NCBI RefSeq assembly: GCF_000620805.1
Contig: NZ_KK211187.1
Span: 176,894-240,893 of the forward strand
DNA length: 64,000 nucleotides
Direction of reading: 5' to 3'
Source of the DNA: Exiguobacterium undae DSM 14481
GTDB lineage: Bacteria > Bacillota > Bacilli > Exiguobacteriales > Exiguobacteriaceae
This document shows, piece by piece, positions 26,762 through 37,832 of the stretch; the stretch's first letter is position 1; the number at the start of each line of letters is the position of its first letter. The notes beneath the pieces are model-generated. The model searched no databases. It had not been told where the DNA came from and was given only the letters and a program-made list of their open reading frames with translations. Both the position numbers and the translations under genes were made by a program.

Positions 26762-27640
26762 ATGAGTCAAAATGAACAACAAACGGAACAAGAACGCTTA
26801 TCACGAAAAGAGCGCCGGAAGCAGAAACGGAATCGGCGGAGTGTCGCGCTGGGCGGGATCTTAGCAACCATCCTGATTGTTGGTGGATGGGGTTACATGG
26901 TGTCGACGAATGATGCGAGTCAAGCGACATCGACCGTGGAATCACCTAAGTCCGTCGACGGCGAAAAAGAAAAAGAGACAAACACGGAAAAGTCAGCCTC
27001 GACCGATCAAAAGAAAACTGATCAAAAGAAAAAAGAGCCAAAAGCAAAGAAGAAGGCGGATAAACCGGAAATCAGCCAAGCCGCATGGGTCACACGTCCC
27101 TTTGCTGATGTCTATCAGGATGCAAACCGGAGCAGCGTCATCTATAAAGCGGATTTAGGTGACGTCTACGAAATTCTGGATGCTGAAAATGGAATGGTGC
27201 ACTTGAAACTAAGTGATGCCGTCGAAGGATACATTCCGGAAACGGACGTCCGGATGGATGTCCCGTCCGATGTCAAAGACAAGACACTGCTTGCGACGTT
27301 ACAACAGGTTGTCGCCAATCAACCGATCGAGAAACCGGAACAATATCTTGGTCAGCCGCTTGAGAAATTCGAAGCGAAGTACGGTGCACTTGGAAACACG
27401 CAAAAGGATGCCGTCAACACGTATCATTTCTCAAATGCAGGTTATCTGCTTGTCGTATCGGATGGGATCATCGAAGCCATTGACTGGACGAATGCTTCGG
27501 CTTCCGGGCTGTCTGCTTTAGGGGAGCCGGTCGTCGAAACGAGTTACGGCACGTGGTATCAGGGCGAAAAGCTGCAACTGAAAGCTTTCCCGGACAATGG
27601 GTCGACACGATTGCGTCTCGCACGTGATCCTGGAAAATAA
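26762..27640 (+). CDS. Membrane-anchored SH3-like envelope protein
   Basis: 292 residues. Basic cytoplasmic N-terminus (SRKERRKQKRNRRS), one helix (about 29-46), a lysine/glutamate/serine-rich spacer (about 55-100), an SH3-like domain (WVTRPFADVYQDANRSSVIY through VEGYIPETDVR, about 105-162), and a C-terminal region beginning YLGQPLEKFEAKYG that resembles DUF4309-type folds. Likely outside the membrane near the wall. Specific role unknown. AGGAGGA before ATG. Confidence 0.72.
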   Translation: MSQNEQQTEQERLSRKERRKQKRNRRSVALGGILATILIVGGWGYMVSTNDASQATSTVESPKSVDGEKEKETNTEKSASTDQKKTDQKKKEPKAKKKADKPEISQAAWVTRPFADVYQDANRSSVIYKADLGDVYEILDAENGMVHLKLSDAVEGYIPETDVRMDVPSDVKDKTLLATLQQVVANQPIEKPEQYLGQPLEKFEAKYGALGNTQKDAVNTYHFSNAGYLLVVSDGIIEAIDWTNASASGLSALGEPVVETSYGTWYQGEKLQLKAFPDNGSTRLRLARDPGK

Positions 27641-27644
27641 GTAA

Positions 27645-27675
27645 AAGCGGTCTGTCTTTGACAGGTCGCTTTTTT
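27645..27675 (+). terminator. Terminator after SH3-like gene
   Basis: Stem AAGCGGTCTGTC/GACAGGTCGCTT (two G-T pairs) with six T. Confidence 0.85.
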
Positions 27676-27680
27676 CGCGT

Positions 27681-27712
27681 AAAAAACCTCCCGAGTCATG
27701 GACTCAGGAGGT
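27681..27712 (-). terminator. Terminator of the neutral protease gene
   Basis: Stem ACCTCCTGAGTC/GACTCGGGAGGT with six T on the minus strand. Confidence 0.88.
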
Positions 27713-27737
27713 CGAAAATCCTTGGGAGGAAGTTTTC

Positions 27738-29267
<1,530 letters not shown>

Positions 29268-29385
29268 CTATGCCAAAGAAAGGAGAAACCGAGAATAAGC
29301 CGTTCGCATTAATTAGAATTTTCAGATTATAGTACTTAATACCCGTACTGAATAGTTAAGTGACCGAAAAAAATAGAAGAAGACA

Positions 29386-29414
29386 ATAAAAAAACCGCTT
29401 CAGACAGCGGTTTT
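29386..29414 (-). terminator. Terminator of the HD-GYP/GyrI-like operon
   Basis: Stem AAAACCGCT/AGCGGTTTT and T run on the minus strand, touching the stop of the GyrI-like gene. Confidence 0.85.
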
Positions 29415-29844
29415 AGAGAATGCGTTGATAGAGATGATGTGTCTTGTCACGTGTCTCATCAATTTTAAAATCAAGCGGGTCAAGGGTGATTCCCTGCTTC
29501 TGAGCGAACCGCTGAATCTTTTCAAACGATTTCCAAATCTCGATATCGGGACCTTCATGTTTCCAGAACACATAACGGGCAGATGGAATATGATGTCCTT
29601 TCATGCCTTTTGGGACATGATCGAGCGAAGCAACGGGAAGGCCGATACATTGTGTATGTTTCGTTCCGCGTTGTCCGAGTGATAAATCGAGCGGATAACT
29701 GCCCGGTTCTGCGGGAATCTCATGTGAGCGACGTGAGAACTCACGCCATAATTCCGGCATCAAGGTATGCAGTTCATTTTCTTCGCAAGTCAGACCAAGT
29801 CCGATGACATACAGTTCGTGACGATCCACAATTTTAGGATGCAT
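29413..29844 (-). CDS. GyrI-like small-molecule-binding protein
   Basis: 143 residues, one GyrI-like/AraC effector-binding domain with no DNA-binding domain: HELYVIGLGLTCEENEL at the start, PVASLDHVPKGMKGHHIP in the middle, YVFWKHEGP near the C-terminus. Stand-alone members bind or hydrolyse small toxic ligands or modulate gyrase. AAAGGAG precedes ATG. It lies 21 bp after the HD-GYP gene and is co-transcribed with it. Confidence 0.78.
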   Translation of the reverse strand: MHPKIVDRHELYVIGLGLTCEENELHTLMPELWREFSRRSHEIPAEPGSYPLDLSLGQRGTKHTQCIGLPVASLDHVPKGMKGHHIPSARYVFWKHEGPDIEIWKSFEKIQRFAQKQGITLDPLDFKIDETRDKTHHLYQRIL

Positions 29845-29865
29845 GAGAAACTCCTTTCATGATGA

Positions 29866-31359
29866 TCAAGAGGCAGTAATGACAGAACGTCTCTTCAAAT
29901 CCAGGAACAGTTGCGTAAAGGAAGCATCCCACTGTGTCCCGCTACCGTCTTCCAAGATAGCGAGTGCTTTTTCGACGGGCATTCCTTTTCGGTAGGGACG
30001 ATCGGATGTCATGGCGTCATAGGCATCGGCAATCGCCATGATGCGTCCGAAGACGGGAATCGCTTCACCGGCTAATCCTTCTGGGTATCCTTTTCCATCA
30101 TAGCGTTCATGGTGGTACTTTACCCCGGGAAGAATCGGTTGTAACTTCATTGGAAGATGAACTTGCGATAGAATGTGCACCCCGATGACGGGATGTTGTT
30201 TGATTTTATCGAATTCCTCTTCCGTCAATCGTCCTTCCTTCAAGAGCACATCATCCCGGATGCCGATTTTTCCGATGTCATGCAAGAGGGCCGATTTACG
30301 TAACAACTCGACTTGATCGTCGGCTAATCCGGCGGCACGGGCGATCTCAACCGAGTATTCTGCGACACGTAACGAATGTCCGGCTGTATAAGGATCACGG
30401 GCATCAAGCGTCGCGGCAAACAAGGTAAATAAGCTGTCGAGCAACTGTTCATTTTCCTGATCCCGGCCTTGGATGCCTTCGACCATCAAGTTGAATCCGC
30501 CGATCAATTGAGAGAATTCATCGGAAAACGGATTAGCGATCGTATTCAATTGTCCGGATTTAATCTGAGCGACGCCGTCCTGCAGAGCCAAAATCGGCTT
30601 TTTGATATTTTCATATAGAAGTAAACTGCAGAATGTGGCAAGACACAGGATGACGATCAAAATCAACGTCGACCAACTCCAGTAGGAACGCAAACTTTCA
30701 TTTTCCGTCAATTGGACGGCAGAGGCGAGAACGAATAACAGGATCGGAAAAACACCGATGATCAAGGTGCTGATCAACATCTTTTGGCGGAGGCTGATAA
30801 AATCCTTTTTGGTCAGCATCAGCTCACCGTAACCACGCATGCGAGCTTGTGTCGTCAGTTCTGCTAACATCGCTTCCGTCACACGGTACGTCAGGAAGAA
30901 TTCAATCAAGGCGTGTAAAATCGCGACAAGTACAGCCCCGAAACAAGCGAGACCAATCAGATAATAGGGCATATCGAGCCATCCAAAACGAATCGCCAGA
31001 GCCGTCAATCCGGATGAAGGAATCGAGAGACCGAGGAAGTGTGGACCAAGAATCCGTCTGATCGTCAACAAAGGGAAGCGGTGGGTCGTCCGAAAAGCAG
31101 CAGTCAATTGCTCCTGGCTCGGAAAGGAGTTTTGGAAAACTTGATAAAGCGGACGCATATGTTTTTTGTAAACCGTGTATTCAAAACTGAACATCGTGAT
31201 GACGGAAATCGTCATGATCGTCAATAAAACCACCCGTTCACGTACATCAAAGGTCAGTGTTTCAAAGATAAAGAGACAACCGACACCAAACACGGCGACG
31301 AATGAGCCGATCAAATAGTTTTTTAAAAGCTGCCGTTCGAATTTCTGTAGGGGTGACAT
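29866..31359 (-). CDS. Membrane HD-GYP phosphodiesterase
   Basis: 497 residues. About six hydrophobic segments (18-36, 43-58, 108-125, 132-155, 195-215, 230-250), a HAMP-like stretch (about 250-300), then an HD-GYP domain: HD at 360-361 in LLHDIGKIGIRDD, HHERYDGKGYP (416-426), IMAIADAYDAMTSDRPYR. All metal and GYP residues are present, so it should hydrolyse cyclic di-GMP or a related dinucleotide. No GGDEF gene is in the window. GAAGGAGG before ATG. Confidence 0.9.
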   Translation of the reverse strand: MSPLQKFERQLLKNYLIGSFVAVFGVGCLFIFETLTFDVRERVVLLTIMTISVITMFSFEYTVYKKHMRPLYQVFQNSFPSQEQLTAAFRTTHRFPLLTIRRILGPHFLGLSIPSSGLTALAIRFGWLDMPYYLIGLACFGAVLVAILHALIEFFLTYRVTEAMLAELTTQARMRGYGELMLTKKDFISLRQKMLISTLIIGVFPILLFVLASAVQLTENESLRSYWSWSTLILIVILCLATFCSLLLYENIKKPILALQDGVAQIKSGQLNTIANPFSDEFSQLIGGFNLMVEGIQGRDQENEQLLDSLFTLFAATLDARDPYTAGHSLRVAEYSVEIARAAGLADDQVELLRKSALLHDIGKIGIRDDVLLKEGRLTEEEFDKIKQHPVIGVHILSQVHLPMKLQPILPGVKYHHERYDGKGYPEGLAGEAIPVFGRIMAIADAYDAMTSDRPYRKGMPVEKALAILEDGSGTQWDASFTQLFLDLKRRSVITAS

Positions 31360-31625
31360 GAAAGTCCTCCTTCAATAAAATATGAAATCAAGATTGGTTC
31401 TGTATGTATGAAGCTTGATGGCTGGGACAAAGAAAAAGACAGGCTGTTTATTACATCTATCGGCAGATTTTAAAAAACATGAACTAAATCCCAAAAATAG
31501 GTATGGTTACAAAGCACTAATTGTTAAAAAACTGATTGATTAACGGAATAAAACAATTTATGATTTGAATATTCAGAAAAGTTCACTTAGTTTACTTTTC
31601 ACTACTACATAGGGGGTCAGTTCAC

Positions 31626-34016
31626 GTGGGAAAAAAGAAACAGCTTAGTCTAGCCGTCTTGTCCGGCATCACCGCGGCTGCATTTGCCGTCGGTCCAGTT
31701 TTACCTGGTGGGAAGGTAAAATCGGTTGAGGCTGCTGAAAAAGTCGCAGCAGGAGCACCGATGGACTTGAACACGGTCGATCAGGAACGCTTATTGAAAG
31801 TGCTTGAAAAACGTGGGGTCGTCTCAAAAGCAGCATCAGCAGAAGCAAAACAAAAGGCTGTTCAAAAGTACTTGGACAAAAAAGCCAACGGAAAACCGAC
31901 TGTTGATCATGAAGAGCATGATCACGAATCAGGTAAAGAAGAAGCATTTGATCAAAAAACAAAAGACTTTTTGACGAAACAAAAAGAACAGTTGGCAAAA
32001 CAACTCAAGAAAAATCATAACAACTACAAAAAGGGTAAAAAGGATGGTTTTGTCAAAGTCGATAAAGCCAAACAAGCACCTTATAACGGCGCTGTCCGCT
32101 CAGACAAAGTCCTTGTTTTATTAACAGAGTACAGCGATTTCAAGCATAACAACGTCGTCCAAGAGGAAGGCTATATGTATGCGGACAACTTCAATAAAGA
32201 ACATTACGAAAAATTGATGTTCGGTGACGAAGAGTTCAAATTGTTTAATGGAGAGAAAGTCAAAACGTTTAAACAATATTATGAAGAACAATCAGGTGGA
32301 AGCTATACGGTCGACGGGAAAGTATCCGATTGGTTGACAGTTCCGGGAACAGCAAAAGATTACGGTGCAGACAGTCCAAAAGGTGGAAACGATAACCTCG
32401 GACCAAAAGGACCACGTGATCTCGTCAAGGATACGTTGAATGCGGCTGTCAAAGCAGGCATCAACCTGGCCGATTACGATACGTTTGATCAATATGACAT
32501 CGACGGCGACGGTAACTTCAATGAGCCGGATGGTCTGGTCGATCACTTGATGATCATTCATGCCGGAACCGGTCAAGAAGCAGGTGGCGGTAAGCTCGGT
32601 GATGATGCGATTTGGTCACACCGTTGGACACTTGGGAATGTCTATCCGGTCGAAAACACGACTTCGAACTCAACAAACTGGGGCGGAAAGATGGCGGCTT
32701 ATGACTACACAGTGCAACCAGAAGACGGCGCAGTCGGCGTTTTTGCGCATGAATTTGGTCACGATTTAGGTCTTCCGGATGAGTACGATACACAGTACAC
32801 AGGTCAAGGTGAGCCGGTAGCTTCATGGTCGATCATGAGCGGCGGTAGCTGGAACGGAAACGTAGCCGGGACAGAACCAACAAGTTTCTCACCACAAAAC
32901 AAAGAGTACTTCCAAACATTGATGGGCGGAAACTGGGCGAACATTCAAACAGTCGACTTTGATTCGCTCTCAAAAGCGGGAACAGCTTCTTACCTGGATC
33001 AAAGTGTCACGAAATCAAAAAATCCAGGCATCATCAAAGTCAACTTACCGAAAAAACCGGTCAAAGGCATTGCGCCGGCATTCGGTAAAAAATACTACTA
33101 CAGCACGAAAGGTAACGATCTCCACACGTCAATGACATCACCGGAATTCGATTTGACGGCAGCGACATCAGCGAAATTTGATTACAAAGCGTACTTCGAC
33201 GTCGAATTCGACTATGACTTCTTGGAAGTCACGGCAACAGCTGACGGCGTATCAAAAGTCATCGATGTCATCGGAGATGAAGATACGGATGGCGATCAGC
33301 GTGCCGAATCTTCAAAAGGTGCATGGGTCGACAAATCGTATGACCTCAGTGAATTTGCCGGCAAAAAAGTCACGTTGACGTTTGACTATACAGGGGATGC
33401 GGGTCTTGCCCTGGACGGTTTCGCACTTGATAACGCGAAATTGACAGTCGACGGAAAAGTCGTCTTTGAAGATGATGCAGAAGGTACACCGAAATTTAAG
33501 TTAGACGGATTCATTGCTTCGGATGGTTTCAGTTATGCCGATAATGCATACTACCTCGAATGGCGGAACTATGCAGGCTCAGACAAAGCGCTTGAGCATG
33601 CACGCGGTGTCAAGTACAACACAGGTCTCGTCGTATGGTATGCCGACAGCAGCTTTACGGATAACTGGGTTGGTGTTCACCCGGGTGAAGGTTTCCTCGG
33701 TGTCGTCGATTCGCATCCTGAAGCGATCGTCGGAACGCTTAAAGGACAACCGGTCGTTGCAGGAAGCACGCGTTACCAAATCGCGGATGCTGCTTTCAGC
33801 TATGATAAAGCACCGGCTTGGGTCATCGATTCGCCGACACGTGGTCTGTACGATTACAAAGGACTTGCAGGTGTCACGAAGTTTGATGATTCAAAATCGT
33901 ACATCAATCAGTTGATCCCGGATGCAGGAAAACTGCTTCCGAACAACGGTCTTAAAATTCAAGTCATCGGTGAAGCGAAAGATAACTCAGCAGGAGCTGT
34001 CTGGATCCATCGTTAA
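31626..34016 (+). CDS. Immune-inhibitor-A-type metalloprotease (M6)
   Basis: 796 residues. Signal peptide ending near VEAAE; charged propeptide (about 40-150); M6 catalytic domain with H375-E-F-G-H379 in [14 protein letters not shown] and [10 protein letters not shown] jelly-roll/MAM-like region (about 500-620) has [13 protein letters not shown]; a further beta domain with [13 protein letters not shown] follows to the end. Secreted zinc protease related to Bacillus InhA, which cleaves host and surface proteins. [13 protein letters not shown] may bind calcium. GTG start with GGGGG upstream. A terminator follows. Confidence 0.93.
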   Translation: MGKKKQLSLAVLSGITAAAFAVGPVLPGGKVKSVEAAEKVAAGAPMDLNTVDQERLLKVLEKRGVVSKAASAEAKQKAVQKYLDKKANGKPTVDHEEHDHESGKEEAFDQKTKDFLTKQKEQLAKQLKKNHNNYKKGKKDGFVKVDKAKQAPYNGAVRSDKVLVLLTEYSDFKHNNVVQEEGYMYADNFNKEHYEKLMFGDEEFKLFNGEKVKTFKQYYEEQSGGSYTVDGKVSDWLTVPGTAKDYGADSPKGGNDNLGPKGPRDLVKDTLNAAVKAGINLADYDTFDQYDIDGDGNFNEPDGLVDHLMIIHAGTGQEAGGGKLGDDAIWSHRWTLGNVYPVENTTSNSTNWGGKMAAYDYTVQPEDGAVGVFAHEFGHDLGLPDEYDTQYTGQGEPVASWSIMSGGSWNGNVAGTEPTSFSPQNKEYFQTLMGGNWANIQTVDFDSLSKAGTASYLDQSVTKSKNPGIIKVNLPKKPVKGIAPAFGKKYYYSTKGNDLHTSMTSPEFDLTAATSAKFDYKAYFDVEFDYDFLEVTATADGVSKVIDVIGDEDTDGDQRAESSKGAWVDKSYDLSEFAGKKVTLTFDYTGDAGLALDGFALDNAKLTVDGKVVFEDDAEGTPKFKLDGFIASDGFSYADNAYYLEWRNYAGSDKALEHARGVKYNTGLVVWYADSSFTDNWVGVHPGEGFLGVVDSHPEAIVGTLKGQPVVAGSTRYQIADAAFSYDKAPAWVIDSPTRGLYDYKGLAGVTKFDDSKSYINQLIPDAGKLLPNNGLKIQVIGEAKDNSAGAVWIHR

Positions 34017-34024
34017 GAAACAGA

Positions 34025-34057
34025 AGCAGGTTCGGATCATTCCGAATCTGCTTTTTT
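34025..34057 (+). terminator. Terminator after InhA-type gene
   Basis: Stem AGCAGGTTCGGA/TCCGAATCTGCT, loop TCAT, six T. Confidence 0.9.
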
Positions 34058-34101
34058 GCTTAAAAAGTGGAATCAATTGGAAAAAACACTGGTCAGACAA
34101 C

Positions 34102-34131
34102 TTGACTTTTAAAGCGCAATCATTCTATACT
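34102..34131 (+). promoter_or_regulatory. Promoter and long 5' leader of csp
   Basis: TTGACT (34102-34107), 18-bp spacer, TATACT (34126-34131). Transcription from about 34138 would leave a leader of about 140 nt before the csp ATG, as in cold-induced csp mRNAs whose leaders refold with temperature. Confidence 0.65.
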
Positions 34132-34280
34132 AACGGTAGCTTAATATTGTTATTGTCACTACTGATTCACATTGCGTCACGAACAATCTTTTCGTCGCTC
34201 CATGTATTTCGGGACAATAATGAATTTCTTTCATATGCCTTGCATATGTATTAAGTAATTTATTTTTGGAGGTTGTTCCC

Positions 34281-34481
34281 ATGAACACAGGTAAAGTAAA
34301 ATGGTTTAACGCAGAAAAAGGTTTTGGCTTCATCGAACGTGAAAGCGGCGACGACGTTTTCGTTCACTTCTCAGCTATCCAAACAGACGGTTTCAAATCA
34401 CTTGACGAAGGTCAAGAAGTTGAATTTGAAATCACTGAAGGCGCACGTGGAGCACAAGCTGCTAACGTCGTAAAACTTTAA
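34281..34481 (+). CDS. csp: Cold-shock protein (CspA family)
   Basis: 66 residues, one cold-shock domain. RNP1 KGFGFIER and RNP2 VFVHFSAI are intact, with the usual [16 protein letters not shown] opening. Binds single-stranded nucleic acid and melts RNA structure. GGAGG 8 nt before the ATG at 34281; a five-codon longer reading lacks a site. Long leader and own terminator; monocistronic. Confidence 0.96.
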   Translation: MNTGKVKWFNAEKGFGFIERESGDDVFVHFSAIQTDGFKSLDEGQEVEFEITEGARGAQAANVVKL

Positions 34482-34494
34482 TTTTAACTATTCA

Positions 34495-34524
34495 ATCGTC
34501 CTTTTTCGAAAGGGCGATTTTTTT
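34495..34524 (+). terminator. Terminator after csp
   Basis: Stem ATCGTCCTTT/AAAGGGCGAT, loop TTCG, seven T. Confidence 0.92.
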
Positions 34525-34607
34525 AATGAGTTAATATCTTGAATTCAAGATAAATGTGCGATATACTGACGGTACGAATTAAAAACAACCAAAAGGACGT
34601 GACAAAC

Positions 34608-35573
34608 ATGGAGTTACTCGGTATTCATCATGTGTCAATCTTAACCGGAATGGCAGAGCGGAATTATCAGTTTTATACACAAATTCTTGGGATGCGTCTC
34701 ATCAAAAAAACCGTCAATCAGGACGACACGACATCGTATCACCTTTTTTACGGAGATGCTGAAGGCAATCCGGGGACGGATCTGACGTTTTTTGATATCC
34801 CGCATCTCGGGACGGGTGTACCGGGTGCTTCGAGTATTTCTTCGACATCACTCCGTGTCAAAACGACGGAATCACTCAAGTTTTGGACAGAGCGTTTTAC
34901 AGCACAAGGAATCGATCATGATGCCATCGTGGAACGGGCAGGGCGGCAGACGCTCGCTTTTCGTGATCAAGAAGGCACTCGGTTGATTCTCGTTGCAGAA
35001 GATGGGGAACAAGGTGTCGCAGGTGGTGTACCTTGGAAACACGAGGAGATTCCGGCGGAGCATGCCATCGTCGGATTAGGCGCCGTAACATTGACCGTCA
35101 ATGATCCGGCACCGACAGCACTCGTCTTGACAGAAGTGCTGGGCTTTAAAAAAGTCGGAAGTTATCCGTCGCTTGCCGGTGATTTTGCAGAGATTGAAGT
35201 CTACTCGACAGGACAAGGCGGAATCGGCGCTGAGGTACATCTCGAAGCCCGTCCGGACCTCGACCGGGAACGCTTGGGTCGTGGTGGTGTCCATCATGTC
35301 GCCTTCCGTGTTCCGAACAGTGCAGAGTATGATTTATGGGTGGAACGGCTCAACCAGTATCGTCTGCCGAATTCGGGGAAGGTCGACCGCCACTATTTCC
35401 AAGCGCTTTATTTCCGGGAACCGAACCACATCTTATTTGAGTTATCCACGGATACACCTGGATTTGCGACAGATGAATCGGTCGAAACGCTTGGCGAGAC
35501 ATTGGCACTTCCACCGTTCCTCGAGCCAAAGCGCCAAGAGATTGAGGCACGACTCCGTCCGCTCGAAATCTGA
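34608..35573 (+). CDS. Ring-cleaving dioxygenase (VOC/glyoxalase fold, MhqO-like)
   Basis: 321 residues, two vicinal-oxygen-chelate modules. Likely metal ligands are the His in LLGIHHVSI near the N-terminus, the His in GGVHHVAFRVP and the Glu in ILFELSTDTPGF. Closely resembles the hydroquinone-type dioxygenases of the MhqR regulon in Bacillus. KKTVNQDDTTSYHLFYGDAE is also typical. Substrate not proven. Start at ATG 34608 after AAAGGACGTGA. A DUF3817 gene follows with its own promoter. Confidence 0.82.
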   Translation: MELLGIHHVSILTGMAERNYQFYTQILGMRLIKKTVNQDDTTSYHLFYGDAEGNPGTDLTFFDIPHLGTGVPGASSISSTSLRVKTTESLKFWTERFTAQGIDHDAIVERAGRQTLAFRDQEGTRLILVAEDGEQGVAGGVPWKHEEIPAEHAIVGLGAVTLTVNDPAPTALVLTEVLGFKKVGSYPSLAGDFAEIEVYSTGQGGIGAEVHLEARPDLDRERLGRGGVHHVAFRVPNSAEYDLWVERLNQYRLPNSGKVDRHYFQALYFREPNHILFELSTDTPGFATDESVETLGETLALPPFLEPKRQEIEARLRPLEI

Positions 35574-35579
35574 CAATCC

Positions 35580-35618
35580 TGTGACACAGGTCACAGACCG
35601 GCTGACGTCCCGTATACT
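35580..35618 (+). promoter_or_regulatory. CRP/FNR-type box overlapping a promoter
   Basis: TGTGA-CACAGG-TCACA (35580-35595) is an exact TGTGA-N6-TCACA palindrome as bound by CRP/FNR/ArcR regulators. A TATACT -10 lies at 35613-35618, so the box covers the -35 position. It controls the DUF3817 gene (35651). Confidence 0.55.
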
Positions 35619-35650
35619 AAAAGAAGTAAACAGGAAAAAGGAGTGACGGG

Positions 35651-35950
35651 ATGTTAGGAACTACGTTAGGTCAATTTCGATTGATTGCCGTGTTAGAGGG
35701 GATTTCATTTTTGGTCTTGTTGTTGATTGCGATGCCGTTAAAATATATGGCGGGCATACCGGAAGCCGTTTCAGTCGTCGGTGCCCTGCACGGTGTCTTG
35801 TTCGTCATGTATGCACTATGGTTAGCCGTCGTTAAATTTAAATACCGTTGGTCGTTTGTAAAAGCAGGGATCGCCTTTATCGCTTCGTTTATTCCATTTG
35901 GTACATTTGTACTTGATCGAAAGTTAAAACAGGAAGCAATGAACGCGTAA
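35651..35950 (+). CDS. DUF3817 (YdzA-like) membrane protein
   Basis: 99 residues with three hydrophobic segments. FRLIAVLEGISFLVLLLIAM, PLKYMAG and ALHGVLFVMYALWLA are DUF3817 signatures; the conserved EG and H may matter for function, which is unknown. AAGGAGTG before ATG. The upstream CRP/FNR-like box suggests control by oxygen or energy state, which is inference. A terminator built from DnaA-box sequences follows. Confidence 0.82.
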   Translation: MLGTTLGQFRLIAVLEGISFLVLLLIAMPLKYMAGIPEAVSVVGALHGVLFVMYALWLAVVKFKYRWSFVKAGIAFIASFIPFGTFVLDRKLKQEAMNA

Positions 35951-35974
35951 ATTGTGTATACTAGTAAAAGCACG

Positions 35975-36026
35975 GCTGTGGATAACTGTTTTTGTCGATT
36001 CGAAGCAGGTTATCCACAGCTTTTTT
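35975..36026 (+). terminator. Terminator whose stem is two DnaA boxes
   Basis: Perfect 12-bp stem GCTGTGGATAAC/GTTATCCACAGC with a 22-nt loop, followed by TTTTTT. Each arm contains a perfect DnaA box. Confidence 0.75.
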
Positions 36027-36036
36027 CTGTGGATAA
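35977..36036. promoter_or_regulatory. Second cluster of three perfect DnaA boxes
   Basis: TGTGGATAA at 35977-35985, TTATCCACA at 36010-36018 and TGTGGATAA at 36028-36036, immediately upstream of the DEAD-box helicase gene. The first two coincide with a terminator stem, so regulatory and terminator readings compete. Confidence 0.5.
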
Positions 36037-36052
36037 TTTTTAGGAGGATACT

Positions 36053-37285
36053 ATGTCAACATTTGAAGCATTACACATTCAAGAACAATGGGTGAAAAAA
36101 TTACAAAAACAAGGCATTAAACAACCGACACCGATTCAGGAACAGGCGATTCCGCATTTACTGGCGGGTCGTGACTTAATAGGAAAAGCACAAACCGGGA
36201 CAGGGAAGACGCTTGCGTTCTTATTGCCGATCCTTGAACAAATCGATTTAGAGAGCAAAACCGTCCAAGCGTTAATCGTCGCACCGACACGAGAACTCGC
36301 ACGTCAGATTGCGGACGAAACACACAAGTTGATCCGGAACATGGAAGACATCCGTGCACTTGCTGTGTACGGTGGACAAGATGTGTTCAAACAAATCCAA
36401 CGTCTCGGCCGGATGCCGCAAATCATCATCGGGACACCAGGTCGGATTTTAGATCACGTCGGACGGGGAACACTTGATTTGAGTGAACTCAAGACGTTGG
36501 TCTTGGATGAAGCCGATCAAATGCTGCAAATCGGATTTTTACCGGAAATCGAAGATATCATCGCGGCAGCACCTGTCGATCGTCAATTCGTCATGTTATC
36601 CGCGACGATGCCGCCGAAAGTCGAGCAACTCGCGAAAACGTATCTTCGCGATCCAATCGAAGTCCAAGTCGAAGCTGAAAAAGTAACGGTCGATGCGATT
36701 GAACAGTTTGTCGTCGAGACGACAGACCGTCGTAAACAGGCAACACTTCGGACGATGCTTGATGAGATGCGTCCCTATGCCGCCATCATCTTCTGCCGGA
36801 CACAACGCCGTGTCAGCAAGCTGAACGAAGAATTACAGATGCAAGGATATCCGACGGATGAATTGCACGGTGGTTTGACACAAGGAAAACGTGAAAAGGC
36901 AATGGCGAAGTTCTACCAAGGCAAAACACCGTTTTTGATTGCGACGGATGTGGCGTCACGTGGTCTTGATGTCACGGGTGTCACACACGTCTTCAACTAT
37001 GATTTACCGGATGATGCCGAAAGCTACGTCCACCGGATTGGTCGGACGGGACGTGCCGGGAACGACGGCGTGGCGATTTCAATCGTCACACCAAGAGACG
37101 GTCGGAGTTTCCGCGACATGGAACGCGAGCTTGGGGTCGAAGTCACACCAATCCTCGTCGAATTATCGGACGAGATGATTCGTGCGCAACATGATCAAAG
37201 CAAAGGGACAAAGGCTCCTGCAGAAGGCCGTGGCAATACACGCCGCTCGAGCAACCGCCGTCCAGGACGTGCCCACCGCAAATAA
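36053..37285 (+). CDS. DEAD-box RNA helicase
   Basis: 410 residues with all helicase motifs: F and Q motif (FEALHIQEQWVKKLQ...QPTPIQEQAIP), I AQTGTGKT (48-55), Ia PTRELAR, Ib TPGR, II DEAD, III SAT, IV IIFCRTQ, V ATDVASRGLD, VI HRIGRTGRAG. The C-terminus is a short basic RS/RG-like tail (RRSSNRRPGRAHRK) probably for RNA binding. Cytoplasmic ATP-dependent RNA remodelling. AGGAGG 5 nt before ATG. Confidence 0.93.
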   Translation: MSTFEALHIQEQWVKKLQKQGIKQPTPIQEQAIPHLLAGRDLIGKAQTGTGKTLAFLLPILEQIDLESKTVQALIVAPTRELARQIADETHKLIRNMEDIRALAVYGGQDVFKQIQRLGRMPQIIIGTPGRILDHVGRGTLDLSELKTLVLDEADQMLQIGFLPEIEDIIAAAPVDRQFVMLSATMPPKVEQLAKTYLRDPIEVQVEAEKVTVDAIEQFVVETTDRRKQATLRTMLDEMRPYAAIIFCRTQRRVSKLNEELQMQGYPTDELHGGLTQGKREKAMAKFYQGKTPFLIATDVASRGLDVTGVTHVFNYDLPDDAESYVHRIGRTGRAGNDGVAISIVTPRDGRSFRDMERELGVEVTPILVELSDEMIRAQHDQSKGTKAPAEGRGNTRRSSNRRPGRAHRK

Positions 37286-37292
37286 GTGAATT

Positions 37293-37331
37293 TAAAAAGC
37301 CCTCTTATCCACGGATAGGAGGGCTTTTTTT
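37293..37331. terminator. Bidirectional terminator helicase/DUF2231
   Basis: Stem AAGCCCTCTTATCC/GGATAGGAGGGCTT (near perfect) with T on plus and A upstream. Confidence 0.9.
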
Positions 37332-37342
37332 GTCATATCTGA

Positions 37343-37756
37343 TTATTTGGCATACACCATCTGTCCGCCAAGATGACCGGTATACGCGAGCAGACCACTG
37401 CCGACGACGGCAACCAGTAAACTCAGCATCAGCATCGTTTTTTTGCTTGACCGGTAGCCCAGCAGCAAGAAGACAAACGCGATCCCAAAGGCGACAAGAC
37501 TGAATAACGCAAAGTGTTCATGATTCTCGACAGCAGCATGCGTTACATTGCTGAGATTGGCTTCTGCATATTCTTCTGCGCCGTCACCGGACAAATAAGC
37601 GGCAGCCCCGGTCAAGAGACCTGCGAATAAGGTGATCAAGACAAATAATTTTAACTGGACCCATTTCAAGCTGAATACCAACAGAACGGTCGCAAACAGT
37701 AACAGTGCGATTGGAGCGTGGACGAGTAAGGGATGGAGCGGTACACCAGCTAACAT
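37343..37756 (-). CDS. DUF2231 membrane protein
   Basis: 137 residues with four hydrophobic segments. LHPLLVHAPIALLLFATVLL at the start is the DUF2231 signature; further His in VTHAAVENHEHFALFS and a terminal TGHLGGQMVY could bind heme or metal, as suggested for relatives near cytochromes. It is downstream of the histidine kinase in the same direction, but with its own promoter bearing the same direct-repeat box as the ApbE operon. Role in redox is inferred. AAGGAGGG before ATG. Confidence 0.8.
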   Translation of the reverse strand: MLAGVPLHPLLVHAPIALLLFATVLLVFSLKWVQLKLFVLITLFAGLLTGAAAYLSGDGAEEYAEANLSNVTHAAVENHEHFALFSLVAFGIAFVFLLLGYRSSKKTMLMLSLLVAVVGSGLLAYTGHLGGQMVYAK

Positions 37757-37792
37757 ATGAAAACCCTCCTTGATAGTAATAAGAACATACTC

Positions 37793-37825
37793 TTACTGTA
37801 ACGAGGTTATCTGACAGTTAGCTGA
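37793..37825 (-). promoter_or_regulatory. Putative response-regulator box, DUF2231 promoter
   Basis: On the minus strand TCAGCTAACTGTCAG, then 10 nt, then TACAGTAA. GTCAG repeats at 11-bp period, the arrangement OmpR/PhoB-type regulators prefer. The same box and spacing occur upstream of the ApbE operon. Confidence 0.6.
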
Positions 37826-37832
37826 CGGTCCA

